Source of the DNA: JAOABC01 sp041287495
Lineage (GTDB): Bacteria > Aquificota > Aquificia > Aquificales > Hydrogenothermaceae
Direction: 5' to 3'
DNA length: 37,398 bases
Assembly (NCBI GenBank): GCA_041287495.1
Contig: JBEULE010000013.1
Coordinates: 1 to 37,398, forward strand
Part shown: positions 15,392-23,566 of the stretch, in pieces
Position numbering within the stretch: position 1 is the stretch's first letter
Layout of the letters: each line of letters begins with the position of its first letter
The notes under the pieces: generated by a model
What the model saw: only the letters and a program-made list of their open reading frames with translations
Told to the model about the DNA's origin: nothing
Database searches by the model: none
Program-made: the position numbers and the translations under genes

Positions 15392-16456
15392 TTACTCCTT
15401 TTTATACAAGAAAATACCTGATGGCTTTATTATTTGAACATTAAATTTTTCTTCCCACACAATAGTGTCTATACATATAACTTTGTTTGAATCATTTACA
15501 GAAATATAAAGCAGAGGTTTCTCCTCACTCCATCTTACGTGAAGGATTTTCCCATCGAATGTAAGAGTTTTTGTTATCTCCATTTTGTTTATATCAACTA
15601 TTTGAATAGTATTAAATTCTTTCCCACTGAAGGTTATCGCTAAAAGCTTACCATCTGGGCTAAATACAGTAAAAACAGGTAAACCTATAGTATTTACTTT
15701 CTTAATTATATTAAAATCATTATCGAATATGTTAATACTTTTATCTCCAACAGAAGGAATCACTATCTTGTCTTTTTCTATAGCCCACATACCAAAGTGA
15801 GGAACTTTTAAGACTGGTTCTTTGTTTTCAGAAAGTAAGAAAACTTGCATTAATCTCATGTCGTCAAGATTTAAAACACCTATAAAAGGTGAGTTAAAAA
15901 AACCAACAATATACAGATTATCTTTTATCATCGCATCAAAAGGAACCTGACCAACATTTTTAAATCTCTTAAAGAGATTAAATCTTCCATTAACTCTTTT
16001 TAAAACCCAGAGTTCGTCTTTATCCATAAGTGCAAAAACAAGATAATCTTTATAATTTTTTATTCCTACATTTCTTGAATCTGTTTCTATTTGCTGAAGT
16101 ATATTTAAATCTTTATCTAAAATTATAACGGATTTAGTTGAATAGTTGGCTACGGCTATATAATCATTATCTACTACAAATCCTATTGAGCTTTCTCCGA
16201 CTTTTATCTCTTTCTCCGCTTTTAGATTTTCTGGATCAAACTTTATCAGATATCCGTCTCTTGTAATAAGGTATCCTTTTTTACCGTAAAACTTTATTAC
16301 AGCATGGTTTAAATTGTGTAAATTTTCTATCCTGCCTATAAATTTCCCATCTTCTACTACAGCGACTGAAGATGTTTCTCTCTCAATAATAAATAATCTT
16401 TCTTTTCCATAAGCAACGAAGACAAATAAAGCTAAAAATGCGAAAAACTTTTTCAT
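15392..16456 (-). CDS. nirF: Haem d1 biosynthesis protein NirF
   Basis: A periplasmic beta-propeller protein of 354 aa needed for a late step of haem d1 synthesis. An 18-residue Sec signal (MKKFFAFLALFVFVAYG) is followed by the propeller. Family blocks seen: ERETSSVAVVEDGKFIGRIE, ITRDGYLIKFD, GESSIGFV, VGQVPFDAMIKDNLYIVGFF, KVPHFGMWAIEKDKIVIPSVGDKSI (the PHxGxWA block) and a C-terminal PSGIF. NirF is related to the d1 domain of NirS but has no cytochrome c domain, and no CxxCH is present. Its ATG overlaps the nirJ stop by 4 bases (ATGA). NirF proteins are often periplasmic lipoproteins; no lipobox cysteine is evident here. Confidence 0.9.
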   Translation of the reverse strand: MKKFFAFLALFVFVAYGKERLFIIERETSSVAVVEDGKFIGRIENLHNLNHAVIKFYGKKGYLITRDGYLIKFDPENLKAEKEIKVGESSIGFVVDNDYIAVANYSTKSVIILDKDLNILQQIETDSRNVGIKNYKDYLVFALMDKDELWVLKRVNGRFNLFKRFKNVGQVPFDAMIKDNLYIVGFFNSPFIGVLNLDDMRLMQVFLLSENKEPVLKVPHFGMWAIEKDKIVIPSVGDKSINIFDNDFNIIKKVNTIGLPVFTVFSPDGKLLAITFSGKEFNTIQIVDINKMEITKTLTFDGKILHVRWSEEKPLLYISVNDSNKVICIDTIVWEEKFNVQIIKPSGIFLYKKE

Positions 16457-17580
16457 AATATCCCTCTCACTTCTTTATCATTTAAGTAACATGAAGGATC
16501 CTCCGCTGTGAGGGTTCCATATTTTGCAAAAGCTCTTGACCTTGAACCGCCATTACATATCATTACAAAAGCACATTTTTTACATCTTCCTTCTAATTTT
16601 CTTGGACGTTGTCTTAAAATTTTTAATATCGGATTTTCCTTATCATTCCATATCTTTTCAAATTCTCTCTCTTTAATATTTCCGATAGAATATGGGAAGA
16701 ATGGGTCAGGTTTAACATTACCTTCACTATCTATATTAACCAATTTTACTCCTGCAGAATTTCCTCCCCATTTAATCAAATTTTCATAAATTTTATCAAC
16801 ATACTCCGGATAATCTCTTTTAAATCTTTTAAGAAGCATTATTCCATCTTGTTCCATGTTTCCTGTAACTATATTTATTTTACGATTGAATCGGTAATAG
16901 TAAAAAGCTTTATCAAGTATAAAATTTATAACTCTTCTTCTTTCTCTTTTTGATATATCCATATCTTGATTTTCAAAACCTCTACCTGCATAAACAAGAT
17001 GTGATATGTATAACTTTGGTATTCTATATTTCTCCACAAAATTAAAGATAAATCTTAAATTCCTTAAGGTTTCTTTTGTGAGTGTAAATCTTAATCCTAC
17101 ATTCTCTGTCTTTTCTAAAAGTTTTAAAATTGCTTCAATGCTTTTATCGAAGGCTCCCTTCATACCTCTAAATTCATCATGAACGTCTTTATCTCCATCT
17201 ATACTTATCCCAATGTAATTAAAGGTTGAGATAATATTGTCTATATTATCATCATTTATATATATTCCATTTGTAGATAGATAAGTTATAATACCATTTT
17301 TGCGGCAAATCTTAGCTATTTCAAAAATATCTTTTCTTAAAAGAGGTTCTCCTCCGGAGAAGATTATAAATCTAATGCCGGCTTTATAAAGAGAAGGTAT
17401 AGTTTTAAGTATATCTTCCGTAGACAGAGCATCTCTACTATCTACCGAAGCTTTTGAATAACAATGCTTACATGAAAGATTACATCTGTTTGTAAAATTC
17501 CATATAGCTATAGAATAGTTTAAAGCCTTTTGATCAATTCCTGCAAGGGTAGATTCTATGAGATTTGATATTCTGAGCAT
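16453..17580 (-). CDS. nirJ: Haem d1 biosynthesis radical SAM protein NirJ
   Basis: A cytoplasmic radical SAM enzyme of 375 aa that removes the two propionates of didecarboxysiroheme during haem d1 formation. The N-terminal 4Fe-4S motif is C33-x3-C37-x2-C40 (NRCNLSCKHCYSKA), followed by FSGGEPLLRKDIF and YLSTNG. A C-terminal SPASM-like cysteine region reads CKKCAFVMICNGGSRSR and ends in DPSCYL, for the auxiliary cluster. The first 20 residues (MLRISNLIES...) are the usual NirJ lead-in. It lies one base after the V4R gene and overlaps nirF by 4 bases, so the operon order nirJ-nirF-nirE is clear. Related PqqE/AhbC-type enzymes share the architecture, but the operon favours NirJ. Confidence 0.92.
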   Translation of the reverse strand: MLRISNLIESTLAGIDQKALNYSIAIWNFTNRCNLSCKHCYSKASVDSRDALSTEDILKTIPSLYKAGIRFIIFSGGEPLLRKDIFEIAKICRKNGIITYLSTNGIYINDDNIDNIISTFNYIGISIDGDKDVHDEFRGMKGAFDKSIEAILKLLEKTENVGLRFTLTKETLRNLRFIFNFVEKYRIPKLYISHLVYAGRGFENQDMDISKRERRRVINFILDKAFYYYRFNRKINIVTGNMEQDGIMLLKRFKRDYPEYVDKIYENLIKWGGNSAGVKLVNIDSEGNVKPDPFFPYSIGNIKEREFEKIWNDKENPILKILRQRPRKLEGRCKKCAFVMICNGGSRSRAFAKYGTLTAEDPSCYLNDKEVRGIL

Positions 17581-17581
17581 G

Positions 17582-18052
17582 TTATATCTCCAATGTTACT
17601 TCACAAATTCCCTCACCGTTAGCTCCACATTTAGATTCAAAAGCCTTTACTTTTTTATGTAGAAAAGCTTCTACTAAACCAGCTGTAAATCCAACCTCAA
17701 AATGACAGATCCTCTGACCAATATTTGGCATTCCTGCACATGTTATGCACTCATCTAATGCCAAGATAATTTTATTATTTGACAGCTCAACCGGGATAAG
17801 GATCCCTATTTTATTATCTTTTACAAAATTTTTAATGTTATCTAAATATTTCTCTATATTAGAATCATAAACAAGATTACTTAACTCTTTCCCTAAATCT
17901 TTCCCAGCATTCTGGAATATAATATTCGCACCTTTTTCTCCTATGAGATCTTTAGCATAGTTAGCAGAAAAATGTCTAAAAGCCCTAAATATAAGTAATG
18001 GAATTTCTTCACCAAGTATTGGTCTATTAACTTTTGCTATATCTTCTATCAT
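17582..18052 (-). CDS. V4R-domain protein in the nir operon
   Basis: A 156-aa protein made of one V4R (4-vinyl-reductase-like) domain. The second half has the family pattern: DECITCAGMPNIGQRICHFEVGF, with a Cys-x2-Cys and a later Cys-His, then AGLVEAFL, and a final CGANGEGICEV with two more cysteines. V4R domains bind small hydrophobic molecules or tetrapyrroles (as in BchJ) and often carry zinc. There is no DNA-binding or signalling domain attached. It lies 1 base upstream of nirJ and 6 bases after the nirN-like gene. I know of no standard nir operon with this gene, so a role in haem d1 handling is inferred from position only. Confidence 0.75.
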   Translation of the reverse strand: MIEDIAKVNRPILGEEIPLLIFRAFRHFSANYAKDLIGEKGANIIFQNAGKDLGKELSNLVYDSNIEKYLDNIKNFVKDNKIGILIPVELSNNKIILALDECITCAGMPNIGQRICHFEVGFTAGLVEAFLHKKVKAFESKCGANGEGICEVTLEI

Positions 18053-18058
18053 GGTAAA

Positions 18059-18748
18059 CTAATCTCCAAAACTTTTTATGTATTTTACAATTGCCTCAAG
18101 TTCATAAATGTTGAAATCAAACTTGGGCATAGAATTTCTCTTATAACCAAGATGTTTTGAGTATTCTGAAGGATTAAGTATCTGTGCTATAATTTCTCCT
18201 TCAGACCTTTTCTTTGCTATTTCTCTGAAGGAAGGTCCAAAAGCTTCTTGAGTTTGATGGTGGCAACCCCAGCATTTTTCTTGAAATATCTCTTGCCCTA
18301 ACATCTGAGGATAAAAGTTCCTGCTTTTGTTTACAAAATTATATTTCCCAACAGGCATATCTGCTGGATATCTGAGCATCTCTTTCAGTGTTTTTGTATC
18401 GTATATGATTAAATAACCATCTTTATCATAAATACTCAAAAAAGCTATACTTCCATCTGAATTAAATTCAGTATGTGTAAATTTTTTACCTTCAATAGGT
18501 GTTAAAATTTTTTTACTATAATCTCTTTTATTGATAAGGATAAGTTTATCGGAAGAGTTGTCAATCCATAAATAATCTGTAGATGGATGTGTTTTAACGA
18601 AATAACCGCTTCCTCCTATATCAACAGTTTTAACGAATTTCCAATCATACATCTGCCATATAGATATATAGTTTTTACCAACATGGGGAGTAGCAAAGAA
18701 AAACTTTCCATCCTTATACCAGTATGCTGCTGAAAATAAATGCGGCAT
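18059..18748 (-). CDS. NirN-like d1 protein, C-terminal part with extra cytochrome c
   Basis: The second half of a NirN-like protein. Residues 1-145 of the 229 shown continue the d1 propeller and end in PVGKYNFVNKS, matching the closing PxGxxN blade of NirS. Directly after comes a c-type cytochrome domain with C159-W-G-C162-H163 and a distal-Met candidate in RNSMPKFDF. The same frame is open further upstream to 18829, reading KRIDVYSLYDYSLVF just before the ATG at 18748. That ATG has no convincing ribosome site, so this is the remainder of the gene at 18792-19733 after a frameshift rather than an independent gene. It has no signal peptide of its own. NirN has one N-terminal haem c; here a second would be attached at the C-terminus, like a fused NirC. 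Confidence 0.7.
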   Translation of the reverse strand: MPHLFSAAYWYKDGKFFFATPHVGKNYISIWQMYDWKFVKTVDIGGSGYFVKTHPSTDYLWIDNSSDKLILINKRDYSKKILTPIEGKKFTHTEFNSDGSIAFLSIYDKDGYLIIYDTKTLKEMLRYPADMPVGKYNFVNKSRNFYPQMLGQEIFQEKCWGCHHQTQEAFGPSFREIAKKRSEGEIIAQILNPSEYSKHLGYKRNSMPKFDFNIYELEAIVKYIKSFGD

Positions 18749-18791
18749 ACTTTCTATTTCATGAGTAAAAACTAAACTATAATCATATAGA

Positions 18792-19733
18792 CTATAAACA
18801 TCTATCCTTTTTCCACTTCTGGATGTTCCTTACTAAAAATTTGTCAAAAGGGTCAATAAAGAAATCTTCTATAGGTTCTTCTACTTTTTTATACTCTACA
18901 TCAAAATTTTTTGTATCTAAGATGCCTATAACAGCTTTATCTCTGTAACTAAATAATGCTTTATCTTCTTTATAAAGTTCATACACTGCAGATAACTTTC
19001 CATTTAAATCTATTTCTTTAAAAGGTTGGAGAGTTTTGGCATCTAAAATTTCTATCTTCTGAGGAAGTATACATCCAGCTATTAGAAATTTCCCATCTTT
19101 AGAAACTGCTATGTTTCTTAAATAGATGCATGTTCTAACTTTACCTACAAATAATCCTTCAAACTTTCTATCCTTTTTATCAATCTTGTAGTAACCTATC
19201 CAACCATCTCTCGAAGGAATGTAAAAGTTTTCCCCATCAAGGGTATATTTAATACCTCCATGAACATTTTGAAATTCAAATTTATCGAGAATTTTATCTT
19301 TATCCATCAGCCATACAGAATTTTTCCCTCTTTCAACTACAAAAGTTATATCTTCTTTCTTTTCAAGGTTTAAATATTTTTTATTTTCCGGATTACTGTA
19401 AATTAATGAGTTTCTAATATCATTAAACGTCCAGTTATAGGTAGTGTCCCCTCGTAGGTATAAGATAATCTTATCTATATCTTCGTCTGATAAATTTTTA
19501 AAAGAAGGCATCTGGGTAGAGGGTATACCTTCTCTGATTATCTTTTTTAATTTTTCATCAGAATACTTCCCAATAGTTTCTTTTAAGAGAGGAGGTCCTG
19601 ATATCCCAATTTTTTGGGGATGATGGCATGAACTACAATGTTTTTGATAAAGATCCTCCCCCACGACAGGAGGGAGGAGAATTCCAAGAAGAAAGCTAAT
19701 GAAGACAGCAGGACCAAAGCAGCAGATTTGCAT
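18792..19733 (-). CDS. nirN: NirN-like cytochrome c / d1 propeller protein, N-terminal part (frameshifted)
   Basis: The first half of a periplasmic d1-type protein, 313 aa. It has a hydrophobic signal segment (about residues 6-24), a cytochrome c domain with C33-S-S-C36-H37 and Met in STQMPSF, then d1 propeller blades (VHGGIKYTLDGENFYIPSRD, and the NirS-like GWIGYYKID). It lacks the high conservation of NirS, as NirN does. NirN helps insert or finish haem d1 in NirS. The start ATG at 19733 overlaps the nirS stop by one base. The reading frame stops at 18792, but the homologous frame continues one frame over from within 18792-18829. A T5 run on the plus strand at 18808-18812 is a plausible slip site. 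Either a real mutation or a sequencing error broke the gene. Confidence 0.75.
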   Translation of the reverse strand: MQICCFGPAVFISFLLGILLPPVVGEDLYQKHCSSCHHPQKIGISGPPLLKETIGKYSDEKLKKIIREGIPSTQMPSFKNLSDEDIDKIILYLRGDTTYNWTFNDIRNSLIYSNPENKKYLNLEKKEDITFVVERGKNSVWLMDKDKILDKFEFQNVHGGIKYTLDGENFYIPSRDGWIGYYKIDKKDRKFEGLFVGKVRTCIYLRNIAVSKDGKFLIAGCILPQKIEILDAKTLQPFKEIDLNGKLSAVYELYKEDKALFSYRDKAVIGILDTKNFDVEYKKVEEPIEDFFIDPFDKFLVRNIQKWKKDRCL

Positions 19734-21403
19734 CAATATATATCCTTCTGTGTATTTGTAACGTTAAAGTGTCCTGTTGGAGTTCTTACCCAATCACCTT
19801 CTATAACATGTTTTAACTGTAATGTTTTGTCATCGTAAATAAGTATTGCTGAAGGTATCAACTTGTTACCCCATACAGAAACCCAAACTTCATCACCTTT
19901 ATCGTTGAACTCCAGATGAACAGGACCTCTTGGTTTTATCTCTTTGCCATTGACAGTTTTTGGTTGGAGATATTTCTCAGGAGTTTTTAACTCTCCAACA
20001 ACTTCAAGTTTTTCTTTATCTATAACATATATCTTTGACTGTGCATCTTTATCAGGGTTTAAAGGTCTGTCTGCATACATATATTTGGAGTTAGGATGTG
20101 TCTTTACAAAGAGGTTGCCTCCACCATCGCCTGGAAGAACTACCTTTTTAACAACTTTCCATGCGTATTCAGGATGTCCTTTTGGATCTGTCCCTATACA
20201 TGCAATCGTATTTTCACCTAAATGTCCTGTACACCAAATTGGTCCAAACTTAGGATGATCTATGTTTGCACCTCTTCCTGGATGAGGTTTGTTCCCAGTT
20301 TCAATAATCGCTGCAACTTTACCTTCTTCAGTATCGACGGCAACTACTTTGTTTCTCATATTGGCTGCAACAAGGAAATATCTCTTAGAAGAGTCCCATC
20401 CGCCGTCATGTAAAAATCTTTCGGCGTTAAGCTGTTTTATCTTTGGATTTAAAGGATCAGAGTAATCATAGAGCCATACCTGTCCTGCCTCTTTTATATT
20501 TATAACCCACTCCGGATCATGATGAGATGCAACTATAGAAGCAACCCTTGCTTCTCTTATAAATTCGTTTGGCTTATCATAAGCATAGTTAGATGTGGAG
20601 ACAATCTTAATGGGCTCAAGGGTTTGTCCGTCAAGTGTAACTATGGCTGGTGGCCAATAACAACCAACCACCGCATACTTATCAAGGTAGTCTCCTTTCT
20701 TACCTTTATACTTACTTGTGTCAACACTCCTTGCATCGTTACATGTTTTAACCTCTGCAACAACTTCCGGTTTTTCCATCCAGAGATCTATGAGTGTTAC
20801 TTTACCGTCCCTTCCTATTGAATACAAATATCTTCCGGAAGCAGACATCCTAAGTATATGAACAGCAAATCCGGTATTCACGATGTTAACAAGCTCTTTT
20901 GTATCTCCGTCTATTATTGCAACTTTTCCTACATCTCTTAAAACTACACCCATATAATTCTTCCAGTTTCTGTGGGTCATTGGTTTTGTTGGTCTCTTCT
21001 CGGGAGGAATATACACCTTCCAAGTTTCTTTTATTTTTTCTAGGGATGTTTCTGGTGGTGGTGGAGGATCATTCTGTATAAATTTTGCCATAAGAAGTGT
21101 TTCCTCAGGAGTTAACTCTCCAGAGGCTCCCCAATCTGGCATACCTCCGGCTGTTCCATAGTAAATAATTGCCTTAAGTGCTTCTGTTCCCATCTGTCTT
21201 GTCTTCTGTGGTTCAAGATTCGGTCCTGTAGCACCTTTCCTTAGCATACCGTGACATCCAGCACACCTATCAAAATAGATCTGTGATGCTCTCTTCATCT
21301 CTTCTTCTGATAGTTTGTAATCATTAGACTGGGCTAAAGAAAAAGTTGTTATTGAAAGAGTCATCGTTAAAGAAGCTAAACTTACGACCTTTTTGAGATT
21401 CAT
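19733..21403 (-). CDS. nirS: Cytochrome cd1 nitrite reductase
   Basis: A periplasmic enzyme of 556 aa reducing nitrite to NO. It has an N-terminal Sec signal (about 24 residues), a cytochrome c domain with C47-A-G-C50-H51 (RCAGCHGMLRKG), then an eight-bladed d1 propeller. Blocks seen: HRNWKNYMGVVLRDVGKVAIIDGD, YSIGRDGKVTLIDLW, ARSVDTSKYKG, VASHHDPEW, FLHDGGWDSSKRYF, HPGRGANIDHPKFGPIW and the closing TPTGHFNVTNT. The histidine-rich blades fit the d1 active site. The start is the ATG at 21403, preceded by GGAGG; a GTG at 21421 lies inside the ribosome site region and is rejected. It heads the leftward nir operon. An FNR-type box and a TAAGA-N8-TCTTA palindrome sit upstream. Confidence 0.96.
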   Translation of the reverse strand: MNLKKVVSLASLTMTLSITTFSLAQSNDYKLSEEEMKRASQIYFDRCAGCHGMLRKGATGPNLEPQKTRQMGTEALKAIIYYGTAGGMPDWGASGELTPEETLLMAKFIQNDPPPPPETSLEKIKETWKVYIPPEKRPTKPMTHRNWKNYMGVVLRDVGKVAIIDGDTKELVNIVNTGFAVHILRMSASGRYLYSIGRDGKVTLIDLWMEKPEVVAEVKTCNDARSVDTSKYKGKKGDYLDKYAVVGCYWPPAIVTLDGQTLEPIKIVSTSNYAYDKPNEFIREARVASIVASHHDPEWVINIKEAGQVWLYDYSDPLNPKIKQLNAERFLHDGGWDSSKRYFLVAANMRNKVVAVDTEEGKVAAIIETGNKPHPGRGANIDHPKFGPIWCTGHLGENTIACIGTDPKGHPEYAWKVVKKVVLPGDGGGNLFVKTHPNSKYMYADRPLNPDKDAQSKIYVIDKEKLEVVGELKTPEKYLQPKTVNGKEIKPRGPVHLEFNDKGDEVWVSVWGNKLIPSAILIYDDKTLQLKHVIEGDWVRTPTGHFNVTNTQKDIY

Positions 21404-21434
21404 GCCATTTACCTCCTTCACTTTATTCAGCTTT

Positions 21435-21452
21435 TAAGATAAAGAAATCTTA
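21435..21452. promoter_or_regulatory. TAAGA-N8-TCTTA palindrome, copy D (nirS promoter)
   Basis: TAAGA (21435-21439), TAAAGAAA, TCTTA (21448-21452); with flanks it reads TTTTAAGAT...ATCTTAAAA. The predicted nirS -10 (TATCTT, 21441-21436 on the minus strand) lies inside it, so a bound protein would block transcription. Confidence 0.55.
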
Positions 21453-21463
21453 AAATTAATTCA

Positions 21464-21477
21464 TTGACAACTATCAA
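21464..21477. promoter_or_regulatory. FNR/DNR-type box, nirS
   Basis: TTGACAACTATCAA, centred about 41 bases upstream of the predicted nirS start (about 21429). Toward nirS it continues TGAAT like the norZ box. It also contains the TGA stop codon of the upstream porin gene. Confidence 0.75.
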
Positions 21478-22793
21478 TACTTATATGTAAGCTGAACCCA
21501 GTATTTTGTTAAATCATTGCCAGATGGAAAATTTTTTAAGTAATCTTGATTGGCTGGAGAAACTGTGGTATTTTTACCATTATATAAAGCAGCTTTTGCT
21601 AAGAAATTTAATCTTTTTGTAAGATTTACTGTATAAGATAGATCTATCTCTGATCCAAAGTTTTTGCTACTTATTGTTTTTAATGTATTTCCTACATAAC
21701 CTGTGTTTTTATCTGCATCAAACTTATGGTAAGTGATTAAAGCTGTACCATAATCTTTATGTCCATACCCTAAAGTGATGTAAGCATCTTTTAATCCAAA
21801 AGTGTCTGTATTTGCTATATAACCCAAAAAGTTATCAGCCCATCCTTCCCATTTGTGAAGTGTAGCAAGTGGTGTCGTAAATCCTTTGTCTTCTCCTTTA
21901 TCTGCTCCTTGAAATCTCTCGTAACCCGCAATACCAAAAAATCCATAACCGCTAAGTTTTGCCTCTACTCTATAGAAGTCAGCATCTACTTTAGGTTTTT
22001 TTGTAACATTATCTTTAGCATATGGATCTTTCTGAATTGCATACTCTCCAAGATAACCGAATTTTACATCTTTTGTTAATGGTATATCTCCGGTAACATT
22101 TATACCATAAGTGTTACTTAAATCTGTGAGAAGATACCCGTAAGCTGTTATCTTAAACTGCGGCATAAATTTATAACTTCCATGTAGTATAATCGGCATC
22201 TTATCAAGTTTCCAATCCATATTCAAATTATCATTAACACCTTTTCTCTCATAAATTCCGGCTATAAGTAGATCAAGATTGTTGATCGTGTTATCTTTTA
22301 TTCCTATTACACCAAAAGTTTGAGGCATCTGTCTCCAATCTACAGAACCTATAAATCTCTCATCATCCATATTTACTCTCATCCTACCAGCCATAAAAGT
22401 AGTTTTATTGTATGTATAACTTATATATGCTTCTGTAATTCTTGCTATATCAGGATCATTTACCTGTGCATATCCTGTTTTTTGAGGAAAGTAATCATCT
22501 ACCAAAGCTCCTACATCTGTTGCTTCTATGTATGCCTTTAAACCATTTACTTGGAATATCTTGTTAATCTGAACTCCAAGGGAAGTTCTAACTGTAAGTG
22601 CGTTTGCAGGTTTGTTGGAAGAATGATCATCAACATACTCATACCTAGGTCTAAACAGTAGGTTTACTTTAACATCATCAATAAAAGTAGGAGCATTGAT
22701 TTCTAACCCCATAGCCTGCTGAGGAGCATAGAAAGGAACAGAGAGACTAATTAATGCTGAAAGTAACGTTATTTTTTTAAAAGTGGACTGCAT
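21474..22793 (-). CDS. Outer-membrane porin (alginate-export/OprD-like beta barrel)
   Basis: A 439-aa outer-membrane protein. A signal peptide of about 32 residues (MQSTFKKITLLSALISLSVP) is followed by alternating amphipathic strands such as VKVNLLFRPRYEYVDD, TTFMAGRMRVNMDDERFIG and FKITAYGYLLTDLSNTYG. The last residue is aromatic (YWVQLTYKY), the usual barrel-assembly signal. Its size and RPRYEYVDD-type start recall the alginate-export family. The ATG at 22793 is chosen because GGAGGTG lies 8 bases upstream. It has its own FNR-type box and lies between the Nxr-like operon and nirS, so it probably admits nitrate/nitrite or another anion to the periplasm under denitrifying conditions. The substrate is unknown. 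Confidence 0.8.
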   Translation of the reverse strand: MQSTFKKITLLSALISLSVPFYAPQQAMGLEINAPTFIDDVKVNLLFRPRYEYVDDHSSNKPANALTVRTSLGVQINKIFQVNGLKAYIEATDVGALVDDYFPQKTGYAQVNDPDIARITEAYISYTYNKTTFMAGRMRVNMDDERFIGSVDWRQMPQTFGVIGIKDNTINNLDLLIAGIYERKGVNDNLNMDWKLDKMPIILHGSYKFMPQFKITAYGYLLTDLSNTYGINVTGDIPLTKDVKFGYLGEYAIQKDPYAKDNVTKKPKVDADFYRVEAKLSGYGFFGIAGYERFQGADKGEDKGFTTPLATLHKWEGWADNFLGYIANTDTFGLKDAYITLGYGHKDYGTALITYHKFDADKNTGYVGNTLKTISSKNFGSEIDLSYTVNLTKRLNFLAKAALYNGKNTTVSPANQDYLKNFPSGNDLTKYWVQLTYKY

Positions 22794-22852
22794 GGCTTTC
22801 ACCTCCAAGAGAATTATGTTAATAATTGTTAACCTGCATCCAGCACTAAGTC

Positions 22853-22866
22853 ATGATATAAGTCAA
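22853..22866. promoter_or_regulatory. FNR/DNR-type box, porin gene
   Basis: On the minus strand TTGACTTATATCAT, one mismatch from the consensus at the last base. It is centred 66 bases before the ATG at 22793; a class II start would be near 22818. Confidence 0.55.
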
Positions 22867-22879
22867 GAATTATAAAAAG

Positions 22880-23563
22880 TTAATTTATATTTTTACTTAG
22901 GTCAATTCCACATTCCCATGTACTTTCTCTAAATATCTCTTCTTTATATTCTATTATTTTATTTATTTTTAATCCTTCAGTTTCTATATCAAGAAATTTC
23001 CTTAAAAGATCCGATAAACTTAGATAATATTTTTGATCTGTTGATAATTTAATAAGATTTATAAAAATATCATACCATCTTCCAATGTGATCTTGTAAAA
23101 ATTTCTTGTACCCGTCATTACAAATTTGAACTCCTTCTTCATCATTTTTTTCTTCAAGGAATATTTTTTTCTGTAATAAAAGTGATAAAAATTCCAACTC
23201 AACTTGAATATTATCAGGCTCGATTGGTTTAGAAATTTTTAAACCAAATGCATTATAAAATCCATCTATATCTGATATCTCCGCACCTTTTGAATTTTTA
23301 TCTATTTCGTAGGCTGTTTCGAAGTTTGGTGCTTTTAATCCTATAAGAAATAAATTATTATATTCTCCTTGAATATCAAACAAATCCAAAACTTCTAAAA
23401 CTTTTTTAAACTCTTCTATATCAAAATTTATTTTTAGACAATTTATTGCTTCTCTTAGATTTTCTAAATTAGACTTCATTAAACTTATGCTTTCAGAGGT
23501 GGGGTATGAAAACCCCACAGAAAGATATTCATATAAGAAGGCTTTACAGAGATCTTTATCCAT
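22880..23563 (-). CDS. TorD/NarJ-family molybdoenzyme chaperone
   Basis: A cytoplasmic helical protein of 227 aa that would guard the twin-arginine leader and help insert the molybdenum cofactor into the catalytic subunit encoded at 25605-29069. It starts CKAFLYEYLSVGFSYPTSES, typical of the family's first helix. The family block around residues 95-135 reads EIDKNSKGAEISDIDGFYNAFGLK, with the Y/F-x-x-FG turn, then QVELEFLSLLLQKK (usual E-x-x-ELxFLxxL). The gene begins 3 bases after the stop of the haem-b subunit gene and is the last gene of the operon. The family identity is solid from these helices; the exact subfamily is not. Confidence 0.8.
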   Translation of the reverse strand: MDKDLCKAFLYEYLSVGFSYPTSESISLMKSNLENLREAINCLKINFDIEEFKKVLEVLDLFDIQGEYNNLFLIGLKAPNFETAYEIDKNSKGAEISDIDGFYNAFGLKISKPIEPDNIQVELEFLSLLLQKKIFLEEKNDEEGVQICNDGYKKFLQDHIGRWYDIFINLIKLSTDQKYYLSLSDLLRKFLDIETEGLKINKIIEYKEEIFRESTWECGIDLSKNIN

Positions 23564-23566
23564 AGT

